The position numbers were made by a program, and so were the translations under genes. Of a stretch of 15,366 nucleotides of DNA, positions 7,051-14,526 are shown piece after piece (the first letter of the stretch is position 1; every line of letters begins with the position of its first letter). The notes under the pieces were generated by a model. It had not been told where the DNA came from, did not search any database, and saw only the letters and a program-made list of their open reading frames with translations. This stretch comes from Adhaeribacter sp. GTDB taxonomy: Bacteria > Bacteroidota > Bacteroidia > Cytophagales > Hymenobacteraceae. The stretch covers positions 1 to 15,366 of the forward strand of contig JAQBNV010000281.1 in assembly GCA_028288395.1 (NCBI GenBank). Direction: 5' to 3'.

Positions 7051-7743
7051 ATGAAAAAACTAGCAATATGGGGGTGCGCCCTGGGTTTAGCGGCGGCCCT
7101 GCCAGCCTGTGAGTCCAGAACCACTACCACCACGCAAACTACTGCCACCACCGAAGGCACTGATACCACCACCGTAACCCGGCGGCAGACGAAAGTTTCG
7201 AATGAGCTGGAGGACTTTAGAAGCTGGGTCCGAACCAAAGCAAACCGGACCGATAGCTCCGCCAGGGAAAACTGGCCCGAAGTAAAAGAAGATTTTAAAC
7301 GCCGCACGGCCCGGATAGACAGGAAAGCGGATAGCCTATCGGCGGATGCCCGGGCAGAATACGCCCGTTTAAAAGCCGACTACCAGACTTGGGAAGAGAA
7401 AAACCAAAGCCGGGCGCAACAACCTTTGGATGCAAATAAACTGCGGCAGTGGGAGCAGGAATTATTAGGCCCTACGAAAGAATTAGCTACCCTGACCGCA
7501 GCCGATTTGCGCGAAACCTATTTGCTGTTTATGGGCATTGTACGGGCCAAAAAAAATAAATGGACTCAGGACGACTGGGATTATGTAGATAATGTATACT
7601 CCCGGCTGAACGACCGCAAAGAAGAACTGGAAGGCGGGTTGTCGGCCGCGGATCTGCTGAAAATAAAATCGCTGCAAACCGAATATTTGGCTTTGGAAGC
7701 CGCCCAGGATGCAAAAGATTTGTATCAGCACGTGAAAAAGTGA
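7051..7743 (+). CDS. Lipoprotein with Thr-rich linker and helical domain, unknown function
   Basis: This 230-residue protein has a lipoprotein signal peptide (lipobox LPAC, lipidated Cys20) and is expected in the periplasm or on the outer membrane. A Thr-rich low-complexity linker follows (about 24-43; 12 of 20 residues are Thr). The remainder (about 50-230) is highly charged and predicted helical, with Trp at ELEDFRSWVRTK, ENWPEVKEDFKRR, YQTWEEK, RQWEQELL and DDWDYVDNVYSRLNDRKEEL. The pattern suggests a helical bundle or coiled-coil-like domain of the kind seen in other Hymenobacteraceae lipoproteins. I recognise no enzyme motif. The start is ATG with the usual MKKLAIWG signal. The gene stands alone: 229 bases separate it from the divergent VTT gene and two hairpins follow its stop. 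Confidence 0.85.
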   Translation: MKKLAIWGCALGLAAALPACESRTTTTTQTTATTEGTDTTTVTRRQTKVSNELEDFRSWVRTKANRTDSSARENWPEVKEDFKRRTARIDRKADSLSADARAEYARLKADYQTWEEKNQSRAQQPLDANKLRQWEQELLGPTKELATLTAADLRETYLLFMGIVRAKKNKWTQDDWDYVDNVYSRLNDRKEELEGGLSAADLLKIKSLQTEYLALEAAQDAKDLYQHVKK

Positions 7744-7813
7744 TTTGCTGTTAGCTTTTAGCACTAAATAGAATATTTAATCTTATATCTGTTTAACCGC
7801 TTTATAAATTAAT

Positions 7814-7830
7814 GCCCCTTATTTAGGGGC
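7814..7830 (+). other. Small hairpin preceding the terminator
   Basis: A 6-bp GC-rich stem (GCCCCT/AGGGGC) closes a 5-base loop 70 bases beyond the stop of the lipoprotein gene. No T-run follows it, so on its own it is not a terminator; it may stabilise the 3' end together with the second hairpin six bases further on. Confidence 0.55.
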
Positions 7831-7836
7831 GACAAG

Positions 7837-7866
7837 AGCCTGTTATATTAAATAACAGGCTTTTTT
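7837..7866 (+). terminator. Rho-independent terminator of the helical lipoprotein gene
   Basis: A perfect 10-bp stem (AGCCTGTTAT at 7837-7846, ATAACAGGCT at 7852-7861) with a 5-base loop runs into TTTTTATTA. It ends transcription of the gene at 7051-7743 and insulates the following exported-protease gene. Confidence 0.9.
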
Positions 7867-7984
7867 ATTAGTTTACACTTCGGAAAATGGTTGGCCAAAT
7901 TTAAAGTAGTTCCGGCTATAGTGCCGCCAATGTCAGATATTAAAATAGTTGCCACCTTACGCCAATCGTAAAATATTAACCAGT

Positions 7985-10816
7985 ATGCGGGTTAAATTTC
8001 TTTGTGCTTTACTCTGTTTAACCAGCCCGGCTGCTTTTGCCCAAACCGGTACCAATCCGCCTTCGGTAAAATGGCGGCAAATAAATACCGAAAATTTCAG
8101 GCTGATATTTCCAGCCGAACTAGCGGCCGAAGGCCAACGGATGGCGAATACCATGGAATATATTCACCGGCCCTTGTCCGGTTCGCTGGGCCACCCGCCG
8201 CATAAACTACCGTTGGTGCTGCAAAACCAGGGCGTTATTTCCAATGGCTTTGTGGCTTTGTCGCCGCGCCGCAGCGAATTTTATACCACCGCTCCCCAGA
8301 GTTATAATTTAGCCGGCACGAACAACTGGCTTAATTTATTGGCTTTACACGAATTCCGGCACGTGGTGCAGTACGAAAAAGCTTACCACAGCCGGGTGAA
8401 GCTGGCCTACTATCCTTTCGGGCAGAACGGAATCCTGGCTTTGAGCAATGCCGCCGTGCCCAGCTGGTTTTGGGAGGGCGATGCGGTGGCCACCGAAACG
8501 GCTTTTTCGCCGAGCGGCCGCGGCCGTATTCCTGATTTCCACCTGCTCTTCCGAACCACCCTGCTCGAGCGCGGGCCTTACCGTTATAACAAGCAACACC
8601 TGGGTTCTTTCCGCGACAACGTGCCCAACCACTATGTAACCGGTTACCATCTGGTTACCCACGTGCGTCGGAAAGCCGGGCGCGACATCTGGGGCCAGGT
8701 TATGCAGCAGGCGCTGGACCAATTTTACGTGCCGTTTACTTTTTCGCGGGCGATGAAGCAAAATACGGGTAAGCGGCTAATCGCTACTTACCGCGATATG
8801 ACCCGTGAACTGGATTCGCTCTGGACCCGGCAAGCCGATAGCGTACCCCAAACCCCGGCCACGGTGTTAACCCAACGCAAAAGCCGCACCTACACCGATT
8901 ATTTATACCCCCAGCCGCTGTCGGATGGTGGTTTTGTCGCGCTTAAATCCGGGCTGGGCGATATCCCGGTGTTTGTCCGGTTGGATGCCGATGGGAGCAA
9001 TGAGCGCAAAATTTTTACACCGGGCATTTTAAACAACAGCGGCATGCTATCGGTGGCAAATGATAAAATTGTCTGGAGCGAATACGAATACGATCCGCGC
9101 TGGGAAACCCGCAATTATTCGGTGGTAAAAACCTACGACCTGGTTACCCAAACCTATCGGGTGCTAAAGCGCCAAACCCGCCTGGCCGCTCCGGCTTTTT
9201 CGGCGGATGCCCAAAATATTGCCGCCATTGAAGTAAGTACCGATAATATTAATTCGCTGATTATTTTAAACGCCGAAACCGGTGCCGAAATAAAACGCCT
9301 GCCCAGCCCGCAAAACGATTTTATTTCGATGCCGCGCTGGGCACCCGATGGTAAAAATGTGGTGTTGCTACGCACCCGGAATAATACCCGCACCATTACC
9401 CAGGTAAATTTAGAAACCGGTACGTTTACAGATTTAATGCCGCCCACCACCGAAAACATCGGGCACCCGGTTATGGCCGGCCGGTATATTTGTTTTAATT
9501 CGCCGCACAATGGCATCGAGAAAATATTTGCCTTGAACCTCGATAACCGGCAGATATACCAGGTAGCGGCCCGCCGCTATGCCGGCATCAATCCTGCCCC
9601 CACACCCGATGGAAAGCAACTCCTGTTTAACGATTTTTCAGTAAAAGGCTATAATGTGGCCACCATGCCCCTGAACCCGGCCGACTGGACACTCGCCCCG
9701 GTTAGCCAACCAGGCATAAATTATTACGCGTCCCTGGTAGCGCAGGAGGGAGCGCCCCATATACTGGCCGGGGTGCCGGCCCAAACCTACCCCGTAGAAA
9801 AATATAACCGCCTGAAAAATATATTTAATCCGCACAGCTGGCTGCCCACCATCGAACCCGAAACCAACGCCGTTTCGCTGGCTGTTTCGTCGCAGGATAT
9901 TCTGAGTACGGCTTTGTCCACGGTGGGCTATACCCGCAATCTTAGCGAAAACAGCAGCCGCGTATTTGCCGGCGTCAGTTACCTGGGCTTTTATCCGGTT
10001 ATAAATTTAACGGGTGCCACCGGCTACCGCGTAACCAAAGAAAATGACCAGACGAACCAATGGCGCGAAAAAAACATCACCGCTGGCCTGGCCTTGCCGC
10101 TGAACCTCACTCGCTCCAAATACCTGCAATCGCTTAACCTCGCAACAAACGCGCAAATCAACAGCATTTCGGATTTCTACCGGACGCGCCGCTCCCTTAC
10201 CGAGCAGGCCAACGGTGTTTTGCGCAACGTCAACTATTCGGTAAGTTATGCGCGGGCGCTGCGCCGGAGCCGGCGCGACCTGGCCGGACGGTTTGAGCAA
10301 CGGGCTTCGGTGTATTACAATCACACGCCGTTCGGAGGAGACTATCAGGGCGAAATATTTACGGCTACTGCCCGGCTTGCTTTTCCGGGATTATTTCGGC
10401 ACCACTCTTTGCAGTTAACCGGCAATTACCAGCAGGAAGATACACGCGAATACGTGTTTAACAGCCCGATGCGCTTTCCGCGGGGGTACGGCTATCGCCC
10501 GCACGATTCTTTTTACGGCGGTTCGGTGCAGTACCGGTTGCCAGTGTGGTACCCCGATATTGCCCTCGGCCCATTTCTTTATTTTCAGCGCCTCAAAAGC
10601 AATATATTTTACGATTACGGCCGCGGGGAACGGTTCGACCGGCAAAACCAGCTCAACCGGAACTATACCTACCAATCGGTTGGCTTGGAATTAACCACCG
10701 ATTTCAATTTTATGCGCTTACAAGGTGTCCTGTTCGAGTCCGGCGTACGGGTTCTGTACCGGCCCGATACCCAAAAGCCCTCTCTTGAATTGATTGTGGG
10801 GGAGTTTAATTTATAG
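7985..10816 (+). CDS. Exported multidomain protein: gluzincin metallopeptidase, TolB-like propeller, outer-membrane barrel
   Basis: A 943-residue protein starts at ATG 7985; the signal peptide MRVKFLCALLCLTSPAAFAQ fits this start better than an in-frame TTG 12 codons earlier. Domain 1 (about 20-290) is a zinc metallopeptidase of the MA clan: H122-E-F-R-H126 supplies two zinc ligands and the catalytic Glu, and E164 in SWFWEGDAVATE is the likely third ligand. Domain 2 (about 300-600) is a TolB/WD40-like beta-propeller with repeats such as PRWAPDGKNVVLLRT and PAPTPDGKQLLFNDF. Domain 3 (about 608-943) opens with IFNPHSWLP, close to a motif I recall before barrel-like domains in large Bacteroidota proteins. 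It continues with alternating amphipathic strands (ALRRSRRDLAGRFEQRASVYYNH, SVQYRLPVWYPDIALGPFLYFQRL) up to the C-terminus, suggesting an outer-membrane beta-barrel. A self-anchored surface or periplasmic protease is inferred; its substrate is unknown. The gene is noticeably richer in G+C than those to its left. Confidence 0.85.
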   Translation: MRVKFLCALLCLTSPAAFAQTGTNPPSVKWRQINTENFRLIFPAELAAEGQRMANTMEYIHRPLSGSLGHPPHKLPLVLQNQGVISNGFVALSPRRSEFYTTAPQSYNLAGTNNWLNLLALHEFRHVVQYEKAYHSRVKLAYYPFGQNGILALSNAAVPSWFWEGDAVATETAFSPSGRGRIPDFHLLFRTTLLERGPYRYNKQHLGSFRDNVPNHYVTGYHLVTHVRRKAGRDIWGQVMQQALDQFYVPFTFSRAMKQNTGKRLIATYRDMTRELDSLWTRQADSVPQTPATVLTQRKSRTYTDYLYPQPLSDGGFVALKSGLGDIPVFVRLDADGSNERKIFTPGILNNSGMLSVANDKIVWSEYEYDPRWETRNYSVVKTYDLVTQTYRVLKRQTRLAAPAFSADAQNIAAIEVSTDNINSLIILNAETGAEIKRLPSPQNDFISMPRWAPDGKNVVLLRTRNNTRTITQVNLETGTFTDLMPPTTENIGHPVMAGRYICFNSPHNGIEKIFALNLDNRQIYQVAARRYAGINPAPTPDGKQLLFNDFSVKGYNVATMPLNPADWTLAPVSQPGINYYASLVAQEGAPHILAGVPAQTYPVEKYNRLKNIFNPHSWLPTIEPETNAVSLAVSSQDILSTALSTVGYTRNLSENSSRVFAGVSYLGFYPVINLTGATGYRVTKENDQTNQWREKNITAGLALPLNLTRSKYLQSLNLATNAQINSISDFYRTRRSLTEQANGVLRNVNYSVSYARALRRSRRDLAGRFEQRASVYYNHTPFGGDYQGEIFTATARLAFPGLFRHHSLQLTGNYQQEDTREYVFNSPMRFPRGYGYRPHDSFYGGSVQYRLPVWYPDIALGPFLYFQRLKSNIFYDYGRGERFDRQNQLNRNYTYQSVGLELTTDFNFMRLQGVLFESGVRVLYRPDTQKPSLELIVGEFNL

Positions 10817-10881
10817 AAGCAAGCTGTTAAGAGCAAGTTAATTCTTGGCTTGTTATTTCTCGGCTTTAAAAGTAATATCAC

Positions 10882-10905
10882 AACTAAGCTTTGCTTGTTT
10901 ATTTT
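10882..10905 (+). terminator. Weak terminator after the exported protease gene
   Basis: A short stem (AAC-T-AAGC paired with GCTTGTT, with one bulged T and a TTT loop) is followed by TATTTT. It lies 65 bases after the stop at 10816 on the plus strand. The stem is short and imperfect, so the call is tentative; the palindromic repeat beyond it could also help stop transcription. Confidence 0.35.
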
Positions 10906-10927
10906 AATGACCTATTAAATCCATTAT

Positions 10928-11002
10928 TGTCATTCCAGAAGAACCTATTTAACAGCTAGCCAAATAGGTTCCTCCTGGAATCCTTGGATTCCCAGAATGA
11001 CA
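10928..11002. repeat. Nested palindromic element, candidate REP/MITE-like repeat
   Basis: Two arms of 19 and 20 bases (10932-10950 and 10962-10981) are inverted copies with a one-base gap and one mismatch around an 11-base spacer; the core is AACCTATTT/AAATAGGTT. A second hairpin overlaps the right arm (GGAATCC-TT-GGATTCC, 10977-10992). The whole is bracketed by the 8-base inverted repeat TGTCATTC (10928-10935) and GAATGACA (10995-11002). There is no ORF inside. Terminal inverted repeats, internal palindromes and an intergenic site between convergent genes fit a small dispersed non-coding element. Only one copy is in this window, so repetitiveness is inferred, not seen. Confidence 0.55.
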
Positions 11003-11057
11003 GGGCGGTTTGCTTAAGCAAGGGGAATACTTACTGTGGATAAGTGATAGTTTGATG

Positions 11058-11106
11058 CAAAGCACCTCCAGCTAAAAACTAATTGCTTTTAACCAGAGGT
11101 GTTTTG
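11058..11106 (-). terminator. Bidirectional terminator-like hairpin after the dehydrogenase gene
   Basis: Outer arms CAAAGCACCTC (11058-11068) and GAGGTGTTTTG (11096-11106) pair over 11 bp with one G·U or A·C position. Within the loop, TAAAA and TTTTA pair again, giving a long stem with a symmetrical internal bulge. It lies 24 bases past the stop of the minus-strand gene at 11131-13503. Tails are modest on either strand (GTTTTGTTG on plus, GCTTTGC on minus). Confidence 0.6.
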
Positions 11107-11130
11107 TTGATAAGCAGATATCCACAAAGA

Positions 11131-13503
11131 TTACTTATTGCCTCCCGTAGTAGCTTGTACCGCTAATTCGTCTTTGCTTTTAGCTTCCAGTTCGGTTAGA
11201 GTCCAGGCTTTGGTGCGGGTAGCATGTGCGGCTCTGATTTTCTTTACTTCTTCTGGCGTAACGACGGCCGAAACGGTTGGCCGGATAGTAAAGCCATGCG
11301 CCTTACTGGCAGATGGCGGCGCCATGCCGGGTTGCACACCACCGTAGTTGCGCGGTGGTGGCCCGCCAAACTCATGACGAATATAGCTAACCACCCCAGC
11401 AATCCATTCATCACTGTTCGCCGACATAGCCGGCATTACACTTGCATACGTTTTGCCATCTACCGGGCCAGATAAACCATGCATCACAATACGGACAGCG
11501 GTATTCTTTTCCAGGAAGGCCAGGCGCTTGGAATCTTTAAGCGGCGGTGCGGCCATGCTGCTGCCAGCAACTGCTAATCCTTTGCCATCGGCCCCATGGC
11601 ACGAAGCACACAAGGATTTAAAAGTAGCGGCACCCTGCAATATTAAACTGCGATCAGCGGCGGGTAAGTTAGCTAGTTTACTGCCAAAATCTTTAGTGTT
11701 TTCGTTCTTAACTAAGGCATCCTGGGTAGCTACCACCATCTCATTGTTGGTGTTCTGATCCAGTATATGCTTGGTAATAGCTTTAGCAGCCGGAGCTTTA
11801 CTTTCGTACAGTGATAAAAGCAACTGCACCCGAACGTCGTAACTGGCATCATCCTGAAGCTTAGCTACTTCGGTTAGTATTTTTGCATCGTTCTGCTTAA
11901 AGTAAGGCTCACTTATCCACACGGCAGTTCTTCTTACCTGTGGGTTCTCATCTTTTAAAGCAATGATTAATATTTCTTTATCCACCGCTTCTAATCCTTC
12001 CAAGGTCCATAAAGCATGAATGCGGACTAGATGACTAGGTGTTTTGGATTTGGAAATTGGCTGGCCAGAAATAATGCTTTTTAAAGTTGGTACTACTGAT
12101 TTATCTCCTTTTACAATTATTTGCTTCTGGGCATTATCACGCCACCAACCATTCGGGTGATCTAAATAAGTTAAAAGTTGGGAACTGGCTTGGGTTAACA
12201 TTTGGGGTTTTGTTGCCTTGGCGTTGCCTTGACTGTTATGCACCAAACGGTAAATGCGGCCATGACCTACGTTTTTATCTAATCCTAAACTATCTATCCG
12301 CTGGCGCAGGAAAGAGCCCGGCTTCGTCCAGTTGCCCTGCTGAATAATGCCCCGGTGCATATCCACAATATACAGGTTGCCATCGGGGCCGGTAGCCGTA
12401 TTTACGGGCCGGAAATTCATATCAGAAGAAGATATAAACTCCTGACGGTCATAAGCATTTTCTAAAGTGGTTTTGCCGTTGCTGTTGATAACTTTAGCGC
12501 GGCGGATAATGCGGGCCACTGGTTCGCAAACAATATAATCGCCGCGCAAATCCATCGGCAACCGGTCGCCGCGGTAAATAGATTGGCCGCACGATGCTGT
12601 AAAATGGTTAAGCGTTACATCCGGGCGTAATCGAGGAAATCCGCCCTGCACATCAGGGGTGGCAATAATGGGCCAAACTTCCTGAAACTCGGCGCTGTAC
12701 TGGTCCGGGAACTCCAGGCCGCCGTAAACCGGATTAATCTGGAATCCGGAAGCTGGAATTTCGCCGCCAGCGCGGGAGTAATATATTCGTCCGTAATCAT
12801 CGTGGGTTACGCCCCATTGCCCGCCCGAACCGCTGGTGATGGTGTCTACCTGCATAGTACCGTTGGTATACCGCAAACGTACTGGGTCGTAGGTCATGTA
12901 CATCCAGTTATCCAGGTTCCAGTCGAGGCCGCTGCGCTGGTGTTCCATGTTGGCGTCGTTTACATTGTATTTATCGTTCTGGTACACCAGTTTTTTCTGA
13001 TCGGCTTTGCCGTCGCCATCGGTATCGCGGTAGCTATGAATATTAATGGTATTGGTCTCGTTTACCAGCAGCTCGTCGTTTACACATTGTATCATCCGGG
13101 GCAAGAGTAACTTATCAATAAAAACCGTGCTTTTATCCATTTTGCCGTCGTTGTTCGTGTCTTCGAGCCGCGATATACGGCTGATGGGCTGGCGTTCGCC
13201 GGTGGCATCGGCATCCTGCATATAGGTCAGCATCTCAGCCACGTACAAACGGCCATTTCCATCCCAGGCAATAGCTACCGGTTCTTTAATCATGGGCTCG
13301 CTGGCTACCAGTTCCAGTTTGTAGCCAGCCGGCACGTGGATGGTTTTCATGCTTTCCTGCGGCGATAAATAAGCCGGCGAAGGCTTTGGGTTAAACTCGG
13401 GCTTAATGTTGGCAGTATCGCCGGAAGTACTTTGGGGCGGCTTACAGGAAAACACCAGCATTGAGAAAGCCAGTAAGCCCAGGAACGATTGATTCTTTTT
13501 CAT
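11131..13503 (-). CDS. Lipoprotein dehydrogenase: beta-propeller, HEAT-like repeats and cytochrome c domain (PVC-type heme-binding protein)
   Basis: A 790-residue protein has a lipoprotein signal (lipobox FSC, lipidated Cys20). Residues about 50-430 form a membrane-bound-dehydrogenase-type propeller, opening with VPAGYKLELVASEPMIKEPVAIAWDGNGRLYVAEM. It carries two calcium-loop-like motifs, DTNNDGKMD (115-123) and DTDGDGKAD (160-168). Residues about 440-600 look like HEAT repeats (VRIHALWTLEGL, NPQVRRTAVWI, YDVRVQLLLSL). A class I cytochrome c domain follows, with heme attachment motif C632-A-S-C635-H636 and a probable axial Met at M690 in SVMPAM. The architecture is that of the PVC-type heme-binding family, thought to oxidise sugars or other small organics in the periplasm; the substrate is not proven. 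The gene starts 40 bases after the ThuA-domain gene stops, without a terminator, so the two probably form an operon. Confidence 0.9.
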   Translation of the reverse strand: MKKNQSFLGLLAFSMLVFSCKPPQSTSGDTANIKPEFNPKPSPAYLSPQESMKTIHVPAGYKLELVASEPMIKEPVAIAWDGNGRLYVAEMLTYMQDADATGERQPISRISRLEDTNNDGKMDKSTVFIDKLLLPRMIQCVNDELLVNETNTINIHSYRDTDGDGKADQKKLVYQNDKYNVNDANMEHQRSGLDWNLDNWMYMTYDPVRLRYTNGTMQVDTITSGSGGQWGVTHDDYGRIYYSRAGGEIPASGFQINPVYGGLEFPDQYSAEFQEVWPIIATPDVQGGFPRLRPDVTLNHFTASCGQSIYRGDRLPMDLRGDYIVCEPVARIIRRAKVINSNGKTTLENAYDRQEFISSSDMNFRPVNTATGPDGNLYIVDMHRGIIQQGNWTKPGSFLRQRIDSLGLDKNVGHGRIYRLVHNSQGNAKATKPQMLTQASSQLLTYLDHPNGWWRDNAQKQIIVKGDKSVVPTLKSIISGQPISKSKTPSHLVRIHALWTLEGLEAVDKEILIIALKDENPQVRRTAVWISEPYFKQNDAKILTEVAKLQDDASYDVRVQLLLSLYESKAPAAKAITKHILDQNTNNEMVVATQDALVKNENTKDFGSKLANLPAADRSLILQGAATFKSLCASCHGADGKGLAVAGSSMAAPPLKDSKRLAFLEKNTAVRIVMHGLSGPVDGKTYASVMPAMSANSDEWIAGVVSYIRHEFGGPPPRNYGGVQPGMAPPSASKAHGFTIRPTVSAVVTPEEVKKIRAAHATRTKAWTLTELEAKSKDELAVQATTGGNK

Positions 13504-13543
13504 TTTAATTTTTGGTGGTGGCTTTAAAGAAAGAATAATTTAG

Positions 13544-14323
13544 TTAGGATTTAAGCTTGGCCTGAGGTTTTGTACCCATGGCGTATTCTATGCCTCCCAG
13601 CAAGTGCTTTAAATAAAGAGAATCGGCAAACGATTTCTCATCGTGGCCCAGAGCAGTATAAAAGGCGCGGCCACCTGCATAATTGCGATACCAACTCATC
13701 GGGTGGAAGTCGCCGTTTTTACCGCCGGTATAGCTGGTTTCGTCTATTGTAATCAGGACGTGTAACCCTTCAGCAATCCATTTAAAATTATACAACTCAT
13801 CGGTTCTTTTCCAAACAGCAGGCAAGTGACGCGTAGAAATATTGTCTTTATTGATAATCTTAAACGTTGCTTCTTGCTGCCCTTTCGGGTGATTTTCAAA
13901 ATAGGCGCCGTTTAACTCTCCATACCAGGGCCAATCGTATTCGGTATCAGCCGAAGCATGGATGCCTACAAAACCACCCCCATTTTTAATATACCCTTCA
14001 AAAGCCTGTTGTTGCTGATCGTTCAATACATCGCCGGTAGTGCTAAGGAAAATAACCGCGGCGTATTGCTTTAAATTATCAGGCGTAAATGCCTGGGCAT
14101 CTTCGGTCTGGTCAACCGCAAATTTATTCTCGGTACCGAGTTGCTGAATAGCTTTGGTACCGGCTGCAATACCGGCGGTATGCCGGAACGTAGCTGTTTT
14201 ACTAAATACCAATACCTTTCTGGCCGGTTTTGCCAAGGCACTGGAACCTAAAATAAGCATTGCTAACGTCAGCGTTAACAATAGTTGGTTGGTAGAAATG
14301 ATAGTATTTTTTAATTTTTTCAT
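13544..14323 (-). CDS. Exported ThuA-domain protein
   Basis: This 259-residue protein has a Sec signal peptide with probable cleavage after S28-A-L-A31. The mature part is a ThuA domain, a class I glutamine-amidotransferase-like fold. Strand-turn motifs include KVLVFSKTATFRHTAGI, YAAVIFLSTTGDVL, GGGFVGIHASADTEYDWPWYG, GDFHPMSWYRN and GRAFYTALGHDEKSF. The last, with the FHP and ALGH histidines, is the most conserved family signature. ThuA was named from trehalose utilisation in Sinorhizobium, where ThuA/ThuB are linked to a 3-keto-trehalose route; exported Bacteroidota members are often found with dehydrogenases and sugar-uptake genes. Here it is first in a probable operon with the heme-containing dehydrogenase and sits next to a SusD gene, which supports a role in keto-sugar or glycoside breakdown in the periplasm. 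The substrate is unknown. Confidence 0.92.
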   Translation of the reverse strand: MKKLKNTIISTNQLLLTLTLAMLILGSSALAKPARKVLVFSKTATFRHTAGIAAGTKAIQQLGTENKFAVDQTEDAQAFTPDNLKQYAAVIFLSTTGDVLNDQQQQAFEGYIKNGGGFVGIHASADTEYDWPWYGELNGAYFENHPKGQQEATFKIINKDNISTRHLPAVWKRTDELYNFKWIAEGLHVLITIDETSYTGGKNGDFHPMSWYRNYAGGRAFYTALGHDEKSFADSLYLKHLLGGIEYAMGTKPQAKLKS

Positions 14324-14359
14324 CTGTCAATTTAGGCTATAGTCCTCATCCGGCTAAAA

Positions 14360-14367
14360 CAAAACTA
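14360..14367 (-). promoter_or_regulatory. Candidate -7 promoter element for the thuA-dehydrogenase operon
   Basis: On the minus strand this reads TAGTTTTG, a perfect match to the Bacteroidota -7 consensus TAnnTTTG, 36 bases upstream of the ThuA start codon. No TTTG-like -33 element is found at the expected spacing, where the minus strand reads AAAA, so the assignment is tentative. Confidence 0.4.
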
Positions 14368-14471
14368 CTTATCGGTTTGGGACTTATTTTTAATAATAGT
14401 TAGAATTAAAGAAATATTGATTTGATTTATTGTAAATTTTTAAGGCAAGCCATTTTTAGGAATTAAAAAGA

Positions 14472-14517
14472 AAAAGTAGCCTTGTCCGTAAGGGCATAAA
14501 AGAACAAGGCTATTTTT
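14472..14517 (-). terminator. Rho-independent terminator of the susD-like gene
   Basis: A 14-bp stem with one wobble pair (14472-14485 and 14504-14517; core TAGCCTTGT/ACAAGGCTA) has A- and T-runs on its outer ends. On the minus strand it begins 9 bases past the SusD stop codon and ends in a run of T. It separates the SusD transcript from the ThuA operon downstream. Confidence 0.85.
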
Positions 14518-14526
14518 CGTTAATTC

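Larger units (their letters stand above)
10817..11130. other. 314-base intergenic region between convergent genes
   Basis: No coding capacity is evident on either strand. Left to right it holds a weak T-rich hairpin after the protease gene, a nested palindromic repeat, an exact DnaA-box 9-mer on the minus strand (11035-11043), a long bidirectional terminator stem, and two one-mismatch DnaA-box-like 9-mers (11105-11113 and 11118-11126). The flanking genes converge, so no promoter is expected here. Confidence 0.6.

Noticed and set aside
7949..7984. Upstream TTG start giving a 955-residue protease
   Set aside because: The 12 extra residues would precede a standard signal peptide that begins at the ATG at 7985.
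8345..8761. 138-codon open frame on the minus strand inside the exported protease gene (also 9154-9516 and 10007-10324)
   Set aside because: These lie antisense to a gene with clear domains and signal peptide, lack recognisable motifs and are explained by GC-rich codons leaving few stops on the opposite strand.
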